Source: Photorhabdus bodei
Lineage (GTDB): Bacteria > Pseudomonadota > Gammaproteobacteria > Enterobacterales > Enterobacteriaceae
Assembly: GCF_003287735.1 (NCBI RefSeq)
Contig: NZ_NSCM01000007.1
Coordinates: forward strand, 1 to 64,000
Direction: 5' to 3'
Length of the DNA: 64,000 nucleotides
The translations under genes and the position numbers were made by a program. Numbering within the stretch: position 1 is the stretch's first letter; every line of letters begins with the position of its first letter. Below are positions 45,288 through 55,819 of the stretch, piece after piece. Below the pieces are notes generated by a model that was not told where the DNA came from, made no database searches, and saw nothing but the letters and a program-made list of their open reading frames with translations.

Positions 45288-46124
45288 ATGCAATTTTTAT
45301 TTAAAAAGTACCTCGGTGCAATGGTGATGCCTCTGCCATTAATATTACTAATTTCACTTGCTGCTTTATTACTGCTGTGGTTTACCCGTTGGCAAAAAAC
45401 AGGAAAAACAGTTCTAACATTGAGTTGGCTCACGCTACTTCTGCTAAGTTTGCAACCTGTTGCCGATAAGCTGCTGTTACCGGTGGAATCGGTTTATGCT
45501 AACAGCGACCAATCTGATCCCAATCACAATCCACCGGTTGATTATATCGTCGTTCTTGGTGGAGGCTTCACTTATAACCCAAATTGGGCACCCAGTTCAA
45601 ACTTACTTAACAACAGTTTGCCACGAGTGACAGAAGGTATTCGTTTATATCGCCTGAACCCCGGCTCTAAAATGGTCTTTACCGGCGGCAAAGGGGCGAA
45701 TGTTAAAAGTAGCGCTGAAGTTGCCGCTATCGTAGCCCAATCGCTCGGCGTGCCCGCAGAAGATACGATTGCACTAACAAAGCCAATGGATACTGAGCAA
45801 GAAGCCAATGAAGTTAAGAAACTAATTGGTAACCAACCCTTTATTTTAGTAACTTCCGCCAATCATATGCAGCGAGCAATCACTTTCTTTAAACAACATA
45901 GGTTGAACCCCATTCCCGGCCCAGCTAACCAATTAGCGATCACTTCACCATTACATCCTTGGGAAAAATATCTGCCCTCAGCTTACTTTCTATCTCATTC
46001 AGAGCGGGTATGGTATGAAACTTTAGGCACCCTCTGGCAACGCATTAAGCCGTCGAAGGATCTGGAACACCCACAAAAATCAGAGCATTATCAGCCGCTA
46101 AATAATCCTCAAGCTACTTCTTGA
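45288..46124 (+). CDS. elyC: ElyC, envelope biogenesis factor (DUF218)
   Basis: This is a 278-residue inner membrane protein. Two N-terminal membrane segments (about 13-31 and 42-56) precede a periplasmic DUF218 domain with VVLGGGF near residue 88, FTGGKGAN and SANHMQRA. ElyC is linked to peptidoglycan and enterobacterial-common-antigen balance at low temperature. It is divergent from cmoM as in E. coli. The C-terminus has an extra polar tail (HPQKSEHYQPLNN). Confidence 0.95.
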   Translation: MQFLFKKYLGAMVMPLPLILLISLAALLLLWFTRWQKTGKTVLTLSWLTLLLLSLQPVADKLLLPVESVYANSDQSDPNHNPPVDYIVVLGGGFTYNPNWAPSSNLLNNSLPRVTEGIRLYRLNPGSKMVFTGGKGANVKSSAEVAAIVAQSLGVPAEDTIALTKPMDTEQEANEVKKLIGNQPFILVTSANHMQRAITFFKQHRLNPIPGPANQLAITSPLHPWEKYLPSAYFLSHSERVWYETLGTLWQRIKPSKDLEHPQKSEHYQPLNNPQATS

Positions 46125-46141
46125 AGCAAGATAGATAGAGA

Positions 46142-46205
46142 AACGAAAGCGCGATAGAAATAAACAATATAGAAATAAACAACAATAAATTGACGCGCTT
46201 TCGTT
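46142..46205. terminator. Long inverted repeat between elyC and kdsB
   Basis: AACGAAAGCGCG (46142-46153) and CGCGCTTTCGTT (46194-46205) are perfect 12-bp inverted copies around a 40-base loop that itself contains a near-repeat ATAGAAATAAACAA. The position between convergent genes suggests a bidirectional terminator, although the loop is unusually long. Confidence 0.55.
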
Positions 46206-46232
46206 AATCAAAAAATAAGTTCAAACAACCAA

Positions 46233-46982
46233 TCAGATTTCAGTAAACACTTTTCTGATTGCTGCCAAATCTTCCGGCGTATCAACGCCCACTCCCGGCG
46301 CTTTTAATGCAATCCCCACATGAATTTTTTCGCCATACCAAAGTACCCGCAGTTGTTCCAGCATTTCAATTTGCTCCAACGGGCTCGGCTCCCATTGCAC
46401 ATAGCGACGGATAAAACCCACGCGATAGGCATAAATACCAATATGACGCAGGAAATTATCCCCAATCGTTTCTCGTGATTGAATAAAACGGTCACGCTCC
46501 CAGGGAATGGTTGCTCTGGAGAAATAGAGCGCATAACCCTGTTTATCCATAACGACTTTCACAGCATTAGGGTTAAAAGCTTCCTCCGCATCATGAATCT
46601 GCACAGCCAACGTTGCCATTCCCGCTTTACAACCCGCCAAATTCTCTGCAACCTGTTTAATGATCTCTTCGGGAATTAATGGTTCATCCCCCTGAACATT
46701 AACGATAATTTCATCATCGGAAAATTGATATTTGTTGATAACCTCAGCTAATCGTTCAGTACCAGAATGGTGATTTTCGTTGGTCAGACAGGCCTCTCCA
46801 CCGGCAGCCACAACGGCATCAACAACGTCGTGATTATCTGTTGCCACAATGACGCGTGCAGCACCTGAACGCTTCGCCCGCTCCATGACACGGACAATCA
46901 TCGGCTTGCCGTGAATATCGGCTAAAGGTTTACCGGGTAAACGGGTTGAAGCAAAGCGAGCAGGAATAATAACGGTGAACAT
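46233..46982 (-). CDS. kdsB: KdsB, CMP-KDO synthetase
   Basis: This is a 249-residue 3-deoxy-manno-octulosonate cytidylyltransferase, which activates KDO for lipid A core synthesis in the cytoplasm. The nucleotide-binding start [19 protein letters not shown] and [13 protein letters not shown] near residue 95 are diagnostic. It follows ycaR after 3 bases and faces elyC. Confidence 0.97.
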   Translation of the reverse strand: MFTVIIPARFASTRLPGKPLADIHGKPMIVRVMERAKRSGAARVIVATDNHDVVDAVVAAGGEACLTNENHHSGTERLAEVINKYQFSDDEIIVNVQGDEPLIPEEIIKQVAENLAGCKAGMATLAVQIHDAEEAFNPNAVKVVMDKQGYALYFSRATIPWERDRFIQSRETIGDNFLRHIGIYAYRVGFIRRYVQWEPSPLEQIEMLEQLRVLWYGEKIHVGIALKAPGVGVDTPEDLAAIRKVFTEI

Positions 46983-46985
46983 CTC

Positions 46986-47165
46986 TTATTTTTCCTCATC
47001 CAGAGGTAATTCACGGGCTTCGTGCTCTAACAGGACGGGAATACCATCACGTACAGGAAACGCAAGTCGATCCAACTTACAAATGAGTTCAAAATTCTCT
47101 TTATCGTAACTGAGTTTTCCGTTACATACAGGGCAGGCAATAATTTCGAGTAAACGATGATCCAT
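46986..47165 (-). CDS. ycaR: YcaR, Trm112-like small protein
   Basis: This is a 59-residue protein, translated by hand: [20 protein letters not shown], then [20 protein letters not shown], then [19 protein letters not shown]. It has the UPF0434/Trm112 pattern. The CPVC pair could bind zinc with a later Cys. The order ycaR-kdsB is conserved in enterobacteria. It starts at ATG 47165 with GGAGG directly upstream. Confidence 0.95.
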   Translation of the reverse strand: MDHRLLEIIACPVCNGKLSYDKENFELICKLDRLAFPVRDGIPVLLEHEARELPLDEEK

Positions 47166-47240
47166 ACATCCTCCAATTATGGAGCTTTAATTTAATGCAA
47201 CTCAGAATAACATAAGCTTGGTATCATCGTTAACTCTTGT

Positions 47241-47367
47241 TATACCCGTTATCTTTCAAGTTGCCTCTTTGTTGGCTGCACACGCTCACCCCAGTCACAT
47301 CATTAGCTATGCTCCCGGGGATTCGCTCCCTTACCGTCACGATGCCTCTTGAAATCCATAGGGTATA
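47241..47367 (-). repeat. ERIC element (127 bp)
   Basis: This is a full copy in the spacer between lpxK and ycaR; it differs from the others at several core bases (CACGCTCACCCCAGTCACATCATTAGC). It ends one base before the lpxK stop codon region. Confidence 0.9.
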
Positions 47368-47368
47368 T

Positions 47369-48364
47369 TTACTTAATATTTTTATTCATCTCCAATAACG
47401 AACAAATCTTGTTCAGCATTATCTCTCCCTTTTCATGGGGTAACCGAGCATCTACTGGTAAATACCACCAATTTGGCTGAGCAAAACTAAAACACTTAAC
47501 CGCATCTTTTTCCGTCATCAGTAAATTCTGGTTTGCATCAGTCAGGTGGTTTAGTTGATCTTCGGTGTACGTTTGATGATCGGCAAATGCGTACTCCTTT
47601 TGTAGGTCAGCACCTAACTGCTGCAAGGTCGCAAAGAACCGAGGTGGATGGCCGATTCCAGCCATCGCAACAGCGTGAGGTATGAGATTCACGGCGCGTT
47701 TTTCACCGCTCACCATATTCACAGCTAACTCGCCAGCTAATGTCATGGATAATTCGCCTGGCTGAGGAGTACCACCGTTGGTGATAATGGCATTAACCCT
47801 GTTCAACCGCCCAGATAGTTCACGCATTGGGCCAGCCGGAAGCCACCAACCATTCCCAAAACGGCGCATGCCATCAATAACCGCAATTTCAAAATCCCGC
47901 TGCAAAGCATAATGCTGTAAGCCATCATCAGTCACGATGATATCCAGTGGCGTGCCTGCCAGTAATGCTTTCACCGCCTCAACCCGTTTTGGCGCAACCG
48001 CCACTGGCGCGCCAGTACGACGATGAATTAATACCGGTTCATCACCGGCCTGAGCCGTGGTGACATTTTCAGTCACCAACAGAGGATAATTTTCTGCTTT
48101 CCCCCCATAACCACGGGAAACAACACCAACCCGATAACCTTTTTGCTGCAACTGCTCCACCAGCCAAATAACCACCGGCGTTTTACCATTACCGCCGGCA
48201 GTTAGATTACCCACGACCACAACAGGCACAGGCGCTTTCCAGGATTGACTCAAGCCTGTTTTATAACTCAACCACCGTAAGCCACTTATCAGCCCATAAA
48301 GGGCTGAAAAAGGTAATAACGGCAAATAAAGCCATGAGCGGCCTGACCATATGCGCTCAATCAT
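47369..48364 (-). CDS. lpxK: LpxK, lipid A 4'-kinase
   Basis: This is a 331-residue inner-membrane-associated kinase that phosphorylates the 4' position of the lipid A precursor. It has an N-terminal membrane-proximal helix ([15 protein letters not shown]) and the unusual P-loop [15 protein letters not shown] near residue 51. [14 protein letters not shown] near residue 145 carries the conserved catalytic-site residues. It overlaps msbA by 4 bases. The ERIC lies directly behind its stop. Confidence 0.97.
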   Translation of the reverse strand: MIERIWSGRSWLYLPLLPFSALYGLISGLRWLSYKTGLSQSWKAPVPVVVVGNLTAGGNGKTPVVIWLVEQLQQKGYRVGVVSRGYGGKAENYPLLVTENVTTAQAGDEPVLIHRRTGAPVAVAPKRVEAVKALLAGTPLDIIVTDDGLQHYALQRDFEIAVIDGMRRFGNGWWLPAGPMRELSGRLNRVNAIITNGGTPQPGELSMTLAGELAVNMVSGEKRAVNLIPHAVAMAGIGHPPRFFATLQQLGADLQKEYAFADHQTYTEDQLNHLTDANQNLLMTEKDAVKCFSFAQPNWWYLPVDARLPHEKGEIMLNKICSLLEMNKNIK

Positions 48365-50106
48365 TGACCAAATTGCATCCTATGTAGTTGTGAGTAGACA
48401 CCATTTCGCTCCAACAGAGAGAGATGATTACCCCGTTCAACAATATGCCCATCTTCAATCACCAGAATTTCATCCGCGTTTTCAATGGTTGATAGACGAT
48501 GTGCAATAACCAGCGAGGTTCTGTTTTTCTGCAATTCATCCAGTGCAGCCTGAATTGCCCGTTCAGATTCCGTGTCCAGCGCCGAGGTTGCCTCATCAAG
48601 AATCAAAACCGGAGAATCACGCAACAAGGCGCGTGCGATAGCAATACGCTGACGTTGGCCGCCAGAAAGTAGCACACCATTCTCACCGATCATCGTATCC
48701 AAGCCGTTATCTAACTTCCTGATGAAGTCCATTGCATAAGCCATCTCAGCGGCTTTCTCAATCTCTTCACGGCTGTATCGGTTTTCACTGGCATAAGCAA
48801 TATTATTCGCTACCGTGTCATTAAATAGATGCACATTCTGCGATACCAGAGCAACCTGTCCACGCAAGGAAGAGAGCGTATATTCCCGCAAATCATGCCC
48901 ATCCAGCAAAATATTACCTTCGTTGACATCATAAAAACGGGTCAGCAAATTCGCTATTGTGGATTTACCAGAACCAGAACGCCCTACCAAAGCAACAATT
49001 TTTCCCGCCGGGATATACATGGAAATATTTTGTAACGCCGGTAATTCCTTGGTTGGATAACAGAAAGTCACATTACGGAATTCAATATCACCGTTCGCTT
49101 TTTTAAGCTCCAGCTTACCGTCATCTTTTTCCTGTTCCATATCCAGAATCGAAAACAGAGTCTGACAAGCGGCCATGCCTCGCTGGAATTGCGCATTAAC
49201 ATTAGTCAACGATTTCAATGGACGCATCAACGCAATCATTGATGAAAATACGACCGTAATTTTACCCGCTGTCAGTGTTTCCATAATATCCGGGAAACTT
49301 GCTGCATACAGGACAAAGGCCAAAGCAAACGAGGCAATAAGCTGAATGATGGGATCAGAAATTGATGAAGCAGAAACCATTTTCATGCCTTGCTGACGCA
49401 TATGGTTACTGACTTTATTAAAACGCTCAGTTTCTACTTTCTGCCCGCCAAAAATGAGCACTTCTTTATGCCCTTTCAACATCTGCTCAGCACTGGCTGT
49501 GACTTGCCCCATGCTATTCTGCATATTTTTACTAATACTGCGAAATCGCTTCGATACCACGCGAATCACCAATGACACAATCGGCGCAATCACAATCAGG
49601 ATCAGAGATAATTGCCAGCTATAGTAAAACATCAAAATAAACAGGCCGATTATGGATGCCCCTTCCCTGACCACAGTAATCAGTGCACTGGAAGAGGAGG
49701 AGGCCACTTGTTCAGAATCATAAGTGATACGGGAAAGCAGAGTGCCTGTAGATTGCTGATCAAAAAATGACACCGGCATCCCCATCATATGGCTGAACAG
49801 ACGGCGACGCATCTGCATTACCACTTTACCGGAGACCCAAGAGATACAATAACTTGATACAAACCCGGATAGCCCTCGCATAATCATTAAAGCAATCACA
49901 ATCAGTGGCATCCATTTCAGTACATCACTGCTTGCTTTGCCGAAACCTTCATCAAGTAAAGGCTTAAGCAATGAAAGCATTAACGTATCACCGGCAGCAT
50001 TAAGGATCAGAGCAACCGCAGCAACTATCAGCCCAATTCTGAACGGAGAGACAATTGGCCATAGTCGGCGAAACGTCTGCCAGGTAGAAAGGTCTTTATC
50101 ATTCAT
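48361..50106 (-). CDS. msbA: MsbA, lipid A/phospholipid ABC exporter
   Basis: This is a 581-residue half transporter. Six membrane helices fill the first ~330 residues. The ATPase domain has Walker [10 protein letters not shown] near 376, signature [16 protein letters not shown] near 480 and Walker [13 protein letters not shown]. It flips core-lipid A across the inner membrane. It is in operon with lpxK, and comEC lies just upstream (38-base gap). Confidence 0.98.
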   Translation of the reverse strand: MNDKDLSTWQTFRRLWPIVSPFRIGLIVAAVALILNAAGDTLMLSLLKPLLDEGFGKASSDVLKWMPLIVIALMIMRGLSGFVSSYCISWVSGKVVMQMRRRLFSHMMGMPVSFFDQQSTGTLLSRITYDSEQVASSSSSALITVVREGASIIGLFILMFYYSWQLSLILIVIAPIVSLVIRVVSKRFRSISKNMQNSMGQVTASAEQMLKGHKEVLIFGGQKVETERFNKVSNHMRQQGMKMVSASSISDPIIQLIASFALAFVLYAASFPDIMETLTAGKITVVFSSMIALMRPLKSLTNVNAQFQRGMAACQTLFSILDMEQEKDDGKLELKKANGDIEFRNVTFCYPTKELPALQNISMYIPAGKIVALVGRSGSGKSTIANLLTRFYDVNEGNILLDGHDLREYTLSSLRGQVALVSQNVHLFNDTVANNIAYASENRYSREEIEKAAEMAYAMDFIRKLDNGLDTMIGENGVLLSGGQRQRIAIARALLRDSPVLILDEATSALDTESERAIQAALDELQKNRTSLVIAHRLSTIENADEILVIEDGHIVERGNHLSLLERNGVYSQLHRMQFGQ

Positions 50107-50144
50107 TATTGAGTTACCAACACAAAAAGAAATAGCGGGTTATT

Positions 50145-52472
50145 CTACTCATGATCACTACGAATACCAAACCACTGATGATACCAACGTGACATAATTT
50201 GTTGCCTATAGCTCATCATTTCAACATGATCGCCATAAAAATAACCCGTTATCTGCCCGGATACCGCGGTACTACGCCATTCTGCCCCAATTTTACGATA
50301 ACGTCGCTGCACTTTAACCGAAGGAAGTCGCCACGGGCTATAACGTGCAACAGAGGCCAGTGCATATTGTGGTGAGACGGTATGAATAAAAGCGGCTGTA
50401 GATGACGTGTTACTACCATGATGTGGAACCTGCAATACGGTCGATTTTAAATTCTCTTTTTCTATTCCCAATAGCTTATATTCCCCTTGCTTTTCCAGAT
50501 CTCCGGTTAAAAGCAAGCTATGTTTGCCATCTTCTACCCGAATGACGCAAGATTCGTCATTACCTGCGTGTAATGATCTTACCGGCGGCCATAATACACG
50601 GAAGCTCAACCCCTGCCAGAGCCACTGTTCACCGCGTATACATGGAAGATGTTGCTGATTAATTAAAGAACTTCTCACAGCAATACCTGGATATTTTTGT
50701 TGTAAGGATTCTAACCCACCGGTATGGTCAAGATGATCATGACTGATAATAATCTGCTCTGGCGTTAATCGATGCCAACGCAAATAAGGGATTATCACCC
50801 TTTCCGCCATACTGCCAGTTTCCCAACGATTAGCGGTATCAAAAATCAGCGCTTTGCCATCTTTTTCAATGATAACCGCAAGCCCGTGCCCAACATCCAG
50901 CATAGAAAATCGCCACAGATATTCTTCGTTGCGCCTCAGATAGCAGAGCATTATCCCTAAAGAAATGCCAATCAGTAACTTATATGATTGCCACCAAGCA
51001 AATCGCCAAATGATGACAACAAACCAGCCAATAAACGTTATTAATAGAGGAAAACGACCCGTTTCACTCCATGACTGTTGCAAAACTGGCAAAGGAATTA
51101 AAGAGAAGGTTATAGAGTAATCGACTAATTGCCATAATAACGCATGAATAAGAGAACAAAAATTACTTATTAATGCCAGCATAATCAACGGAACAGAAAT
51201 AAAAGAGATGATTGGCACGGCCCAGAAATTAGCAAATAAAGCGGCAAAATTGACACCATGAAATAATAATAGCTGGAGAGGAATAAGCATCAGCATCATA
51301 CCCATTTGCATATATAACCCGCGCAGCCATAGCCATTTCCAACCATAACGAAATGGCTCAATCAACGGTGCCCAAAAGAACCAGAACATTATCGCCATCA
51401 CAGCAAAGAAGGAGAGCCAGAAGCTATCAGAAAGCACAGTCAGGGGATCAAATAAGAGAATCATTGCGGCTGTCCACAATGCCCACTGCCAAGGGAAACA
51501 GAGAATATTTCTGTAACGTAAATATAGCCAGAGCGTTAAACCCAGTAATGCACGAATAGCCGGAATGCCCCAACCCGATAACCAGACGTAATTTATTGCC
51601 ACTATCCAACCGATAATCAATGGAAATCTGTGCCCTATCCAGTGCACGGGAAAGAAGAGTTGTAATAATCTTGCCATCCACCAACCAAACATACTGGCAA
51701 CAGTAATATGCAACCCTGAAATGGCCATAAGGTGAGCCGTACCTGTTTGTTGTAATAATAAATTATCCTCCTTACTTAACCACTGACGCTCTCCGAATGC
51801 TAATGCCATCGCAATGCCACTATGCTTCAATTCACGAATATCCGGTGCAATATGACTGACCAATCGCTGACGTAAGTTACATTTCCCGTCAATTAATTCA
51901 GCATGAATGACTTTCCCTGTTAAAGGTCGGCGGATAGCTAATGCCCTACGCTGGCTATCATATCCACCTTGATTTAGCTGACTATGAACTGGCCGTAATT
52001 TCATTTTCAGCCGCCATTCTTGACCAGCACACAGAGATTCAGGCGAAATATCCCAATAAGCGGAAACATACAGTGGCGGAAAAATAACTTTGTTTTCATT
52101 CTCAATAATACGCAGGATAACCCTGCCTTTCTCTTCATTATCTAATGATAAACTTTCAATAATAACCCGTGATAAATGCGCTTTTTCACTAAAATAGATT
52201 ATCTGTTCGAGCAGATGATTTCCCTGCCAGCACCCAATAAGAAATGCCAGTAACGAAATTGAAACCATCCGGCAAAAACAAAATGGTAAGAATAAGCAGA
52301 ATAGCGCCAGTAATAGCAATGTCATAACCTGCCATTTCTGTGGTAACTCAGGCAGAAAAAGCAAGGGTACAATACCGACAATAATAGCTATTGCGGCCTG
52401 ATTCACGCTAATGATTGGTATAGGTTGTTTCCAATTTGTTGTTATCTTACTTATCATAACTGAAAACCACAT
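50145..52472 (-). CDS. comEC: ComEC/Rec2-type DNA uptake channel protein
   Basis: This is a 775-residue protein (E. coli YcaI, 754). It has several N-terminal membrane helices, an OB-like domain and the competence membrane domain (HLMAISGLHITVASMFGWWM). The C-terminal metallo-beta-lactamase-like domain has HDHLDHTGGLESL near residue 576. ComEC homologues move single-stranded DNA across the inner membrane; whether Photorhabdus is competent is unknown. No stop or frameshift is visible. Confidence 0.95.
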   Translation of the reverse strand: MWFSVMISKITTNWKQPIPIISVNQAAIAIIVGIVPLLFLPELPQKWQVMTLLLLALFCLFLPFCFCRMVSISLLAFLIGCWQGNHLLEQIIYFSEKAHLSRVIIESLSLDNEEKGRVILRIIENENKVIFPPLYVSAYWDISPESLCAGQEWRLKMKLRPVHSQLNQGGYDSQRRALAIRRPLTGKVIHAELIDGKCNLRQRLVSHIAPDIRELKHSGIAMALAFGERQWLSKEDNLLLQQTGTAHLMAISGLHITVASMFGWWMARLLQLFFPVHWIGHRFPLIIGWIVAINYVWLSGWGIPAIRALLGLTLWLYLRYRNILCFPWQWALWTAAMILLFDPLTVLSDSFWLSFFAVMAIMFWFFWAPLIEPFRYGWKWLWLRGLYMQMGMMLMLIPLQLLLFHGVNFAALFANFWAVPIISFISVPLIMLALISNFCSLIHALLWQLVDYSITFSLIPLPVLQQSWSETGRFPLLITFIGWFVVIIWRFAWWQSYKLLIGISLGIMLCYLRRNEEYLWRFSMLDVGHGLAVIIEKDGKALIFDTANRWETGSMAERVIIPYLRWHRLTPEQIIISHDHLDHTGGLESLQQKYPGIAVRSSLINQQHLPCIRGEQWLWQGLSFRVLWPPVRSLHAGNDESCVIRVEDGKHSLLLTGDLEKQGEYKLLGIEKENLKSTVLQVPHHGSNTSSTAAFIHTVSPQYALASVARYSPWRLPSVKVQRRYRKIGAEWRSTAVSGQITGYFYGDHVEMMSYRQQIMSRWYHQWFGIRSDHE

Positions 52473-52870
52473 CCTTATTCATCCTTACCCTTTTATTTTT
52501 CCAGCAGAGTATTCCTTATTTTTTACAAAGCAGCCAGAAGCACAAGAAAAATTATCAAACACCTTCGCAGATTAATTTCAGGTTAACAGTCATTTCAAAA
52601 ATATATGCGAACAGCTTCGCAAATACAGAAACTGCCACCTGCTAATTACCCACCAAATGTTATATTGATCGCAAATGCAACATTGCGATATTGATATCAA
52701 ATAAAATATTTCGTAATGTTTTATCTGCATTCTCATTACAGACATAAATAAACATTATAAACTCACGATAAGTTACATTATTCACTTATTATTATAATTA
52801 AATATCAAATTCATTTTTGAAATTATTAACCAAGCCTATAGATTAATAGAACAATTAATCCAACCATATG

Positions 52871-52997
52871 TATACCCAATGGATTTCAATATGGATCGCG
52901 ACGGCAAGGGAGCGAATCCCCGGGAGCATAGATAACGATGTGACCGGGGTGAGTGAGTGCAGCCAACAAAGAGGCAACTTGAAAGATGACGAGTATA
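52871..52997 (+). repeat. ERIC element (127 bp), first of a tandem pair
   Basis: It starts TATACCC and ends GAGTATA (one change from GGGTATA). Its last two bases (TA) are shared with the next copy. Confidence 0.9.
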
Positions 52998-53122
52998 TAC
53001 CCTATGGATTTCAAGATGCATCGCGACGGCAAGGGAGAGAATCCCCGGGAGCATAGGTAACTATGTGACCGGGGTGAGCGAGTGCAGCCAACAAAGAGGC
53101 AACTTGAAAGATGACGGGTATA
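52996..53122 (+). repeat. ERIC element (127 bp), second of a tandem pair
   Basis: It has the same orientation as the preceding copy and shares the TA at 52996-52997. This suggests one ERIC used the terminal TA of the other as its target. Confidence 0.9.
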
Positions 53123-53324
53123 AAACAATAAAAATAATTATTATCAAATATTACCTAAGTTATTGATCACCGAATTAGTGAAACTACTTAACTGCTTGTC
53201 TACTTTTTGTTTTGTGATTAAGATCGCATTGATTAGATTTAAATAATACTAAATTAATATTTCCATTCTATTTTTATATGGAAAATAATCAAAAAATCAT
53301 GTTAAATACAATAAGGTGGTTTTT

Positions 53325-54137
53325 ATGAAAAACAAAATAATTGTATCTGACTCTCTGCAAGAACATCATCTTACTAAATTATTTAATGATGAAGTGTTAG
53401 CAATCCATATAAAGAAATATGTTGATAGTCCTATTGCAAACAAGCTCTCTGATTTTCTCCTCTCCCACGAAAATCTGGAATGTCACCCTCATGATTTGAA
53501 AAAAGGAGATGAAGTTGTTTTAGTTGATTATGGTGTTGATAGAATTGGTCCATCTTACAATACAACTTTTGGCAAATCCAAAGATAGCGATAGCTATAAA
53601 AAATATTTTGAAAATGCGTTACCTGCCATCAGAAATGTCAGAAATTTCTGTGCTCCAATGTTAGCTCCTTTCGATAAATTTCGTTTAGAACTGGACGAGA
53701 TATGGTCCGCCGGGGCCAGCATTGCAAACTTTGAAGGTAAAAAGATGCATGCGGGTATTGCCAGAGTGATGAGCAGGCCGGAACGCTCTTTCATGGTTGA
53801 AAAACAACCCCATTTTGATGGCCTTCAACAACAATCGGTCAATTTGTTGGGCCAATTCTCAGTGAATATCTATATAAAAATGCCTGCAAATGGAGGAGAG
53901 CTTGAGCTGTGGGATGTTCCTGAAATCCCTATTACCGAGTTAATCGAAGATAACGCAGAAAATGATTGGCGAGGCACACTTCCGCCATCCATCCTTATTA
54001 AACCAGAACAAGGAGATTTGATTATAATAAACACCAGGAAACCCCATGCTATTCGTAGTTTTTCCGAAGGGTGCAGAATATCATTACAAAGCTTCATTGG
54101 ATTATCACTAAATAAACATCTCATGTTATGGAATTAA
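53325..54137 (+). CDS. 2OG-Fe(II) oxygenase-like protein
   Basis: This is a 270-residue cupin-fold oxygenase. The iron-binding triad is visible as His163 and Asp165 (KQPHFDGL) and His241 (RKPHAIRSF), with Arg251 likely binding 2-oxoglutarate (CRISLQSFIG). GGELELWD sits between, as in amino-acid hydroxylases. ATG 53325 is preferred, with AAGGTGG upstream. It lies 4 bases before a LysE-type exporter, so the pair could make and export a hydroxylated amino acid; the substrate is unknown. Low GC suggests recent arrival. Confidence 0.75.
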   Translation: MKNKIIVSDSLQEHHLTKLFNDEVLAIHIKKYVDSPIANKLSDFLLSHENLECHPHDLKKGDEVVLVDYGVDRIGPSYNTTFGKSKDSDSYKKYFENALPAIRNVRNFCAPMLAPFDKFRLELDEIWSAGASIANFEGKKMHAGIARVMSRPERSFMVEKQPHFDGLQQQSVNLLGQFSVNIYIKMPANGGELELWDVPEIPITELIEDNAENDWRGTLPPSILIKPEQGDLIIINTRKPHAIRSFSEGCRISLQSFIGLSLNKHLMLWN

Positions 54138-54141
54138 TTAT

Positions 54142-54777
54142 ATGGTTGGTGTAATCAGTACATTAGGAACATTTTTTCTTTTAGGATTGGGAGCTGCGGC
54201 TCCCGTTGGCCCTATAAATATAGAAATTATGCGTAGACACTTGAATATCAGTTGTCTTCACGCAGTAATTTTTGGCTTAGGTGCTTGTTTTGCCGATATA
54301 ATTTATTTATTACTTTTAGGTTTTGGTATATTACAATTGTTTTCCAATACTATTTTTATGCCTATTTTTGGGTTTTTAGGCGCATTGATGGTCATTTGGT
54401 TTGGTATTACCAGCTTCATAAATAAGAAAAATGAGGGAAATATCAATATCATCTCCAAACCCTATCATAGGCAATTTTTTGATGGTGTATTGTTGACACT
54501 ATTAAATCCATACAATGTTATTTTTTGGCTGTCTGTCAGCGCACAACTCAACAATATTGCATCAGGTAAATATAGTTTAGCTATTGGTGCAGCAGGGACA
54601 ATTATTGGCGTCATTGTTTGGGTTGCCTTTATTAATACTGTGATATTCTTCTCCAGGAAAATGCTCAGTCACCGTGTTATCAAGTTTATTAATTACACCA
54701 GCGGTGTCGTTCTTATTATGCTTGGAATCTATTTCTTTTCATATTCAATAACATTATTTAATCTGAAATTTTCTTAA
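54142..54777 (+). CDS. LysE/RhtB family exporter
   Basis: This is a 211-residue protein with five to six membrane helices. It has the family hallmark GLGAAAPVGPINIEIMRR near residue 15-32 and TLLNPYNVIFWLSVSAQ near 118-134. The family exports amino acids and related small molecules. It follows the oxygenase with 4 bases between, indicating one transcript. Confidence 0.9.
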   Translation: MVGVISTLGTFFLLGLGAAAPVGPINIEIMRRHLNISCLHAVIFGLGACFADIIYLLLLGFGILQLFSNTIFMPIFGFLGALMVIWFGITSFINKKNEGNINIISKPYHRQFFDGVLLTLLNPYNVIFWLSVSAQLNNIASGKYSLAIGAAGTIIGVIVWVAFINTVIFFSRKMLSHRVIKFINYTSGVVLIMLGIYFFSYSITLFNLKFS

Positions 54778-55164
54778 GTCAGGAAATGCTATGCCTGAGG
54801 GTCGAATAACGTTTTTAATCAAACGAAATTTCGTGGATATCCTTAGGCATTGTAGAGCGCTATGGATCGTTTTCCAGACAATCTCAAAATCCACCTTGAA
54901 GTAGCCATGAGCCAAAGCATTACGCATCAGGTAAGCAAACGACAATGGCAATTCAGGGTTAGCAACAGCGAAATTGGGATAATGCTTCCCAATGTTATTA
55001 CTGGCCTCGCCGATGATCTCGAAGTTGCGGATCACGGCATCCTGCACCAACTGGTTGTTTAAGAACGCCAGTTCATCCATGTCTTCCGTGTAGCTGTCGA
55101 TACGCTTGATGGCTTCGAGGATGTGCGCCAGATAGTCGACAAGACGCTACTGATCACGGCTCAT
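54754..55164 (-). pseudogene. hepT-like toxin gene with a nonsense codon
   Basis: From ATG 55164 the frame reads MSRDQ, then TAG (55147-55149), then RLVDYLAHILEAIKRIDSYT and on into MDELAFLNNQLVQDAVIRNFE. The HEPN motif RX4HXY is intact (RNALAHGY). The last ~35 residues (IHSALQCLRIS...) differ from the usual end, so the 3' end may also be damaged. Translation could restart at ATG 55080, which would lack the first ~28 residues. The start overlaps mntA by ATGA. Confidence 0.75.
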
Positions 55165-55451
55165 ACAGGCACCGCCTCGGCAAGAACGGCCGCCCTGAAT
55201 CTCTCTGGTAGTGCCTTCGGAGTCAACACATCCACTGGCACACCGAGCAGTTGCAACAACTCGTGCCGGATCGCGCCAATATCAAAAAGAGTGGTTTCCG
55301 GCGTCGGGTCAATCAGGATGTCCAAGTCACTGTCCTCGGTGTCATCACCGTGTATAACAGACCCGAAAACACGGGCATTACGGGCACGATGAGACTCCAC
55401 TACGCGACGGATGGCCTCCCGATTAGCAGCTAAGGCTATTGATGGTTTCAT
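55161..55451 (-). CDS. mntA: MntA-like minimal nucleotidyltransferase antitoxin
   Basis: This is a 96-residue nucleotidyltransferase. The active site GSVIHGDDTEDSDLD fits GSX10DXD (Gly30-Ser31, Asp42, Asp44). MntA proteins adenylylate the HepT toxin tyrosine next to the RX4HXY site to silence it. I chose ATG 55451 (MKPSIALAAN) over 55499. It is translationally coupled to the hepT remnant. Confidence 0.85.
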   Translation of the reverse strand: MKPSIALAANREAIRRVVESHRARNARVFGSVIHGDDTEDSDLDILIDPTPETTLFDIGAIRHELLQLLGVPVDVLTPKALPERFRAAVLAEAVPV

Positions 55452-55560
55452 GCCATTAACTCCACAACAAAATCTAGTTTTATAATATGGGGGTACCAAG
55501 GGGAAAGCAATACTAAGGTCCGCTTTCCATCAGTAATGTCGGTACCAAGTACTAGGCTGG

Positions 55561-55818
55561 TTATTCTTTAAAGCCCGGTTTACCATTTCTGGCTCGCCAT
55601 TCTTTTACTACTTTAAGCACACCTTCTGGGCTATCTTCAATGCCATCTTCAGGATAATACAATAAATCTGTACCTGCAGGATATTCTGAGACTCTCACAA
55701 TATTGTTTACGATTGCATCGTGCTCTGCCTCAGAAGAATATTTCCCCTCAAAGATCATGCTAATTAATTCTAAAAACTCCGTTTCAGTATATTCTTCTAA
55801 CTTACTTTTTAATTCCAT
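55561..55818 (-). CDS. Colicin E9/pyocin-type DNase immunity protein
   Basis: This is an 85-residue protein of the Im2/Im7/Im8/Im9 family. It has YTETEFLELI in helix I, the specificity helix II and the conserved DLLYYPEDG...DSPEGVLKVVKEWRARNG. These small four-helix proteins block HNH nuclease toxins. ATG 55818 is preceded by AGAGGAAAAAT and lies just behind the nuclease frame (TAG 55820-55822). It is intact while its toxin is broken. Confidence 0.92.
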   Translation of the reverse strand: MELKSKLEEYTETEFLELISMIFEGKYSSEAEHDAIVNNIVRVSEYPAGTDLLYYPEDGIEDSPEGVLKVVKEWRARNGKPGFKE

Positions 55819-55819
55819 C

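Larger units (their letters stand above)
52473..53324. other. Spacer at the left border of an accessory insert, with two ERICs
   Basis: This is 852 bases of mostly AT-rich DNA between comEC and a plus-strand gene pair. It holds two overlapping ERIC elements and, next to the following gene, AAGGTGG as ribosome-binding site. I see no coding gene. Confidence 0.7.

Noticed and set aside
52868..53128. Small open frames within the ERIC pair
   Set aside because: The same frames appear in every ERIC copy and have no own start signals; they are by-products of the repeat.
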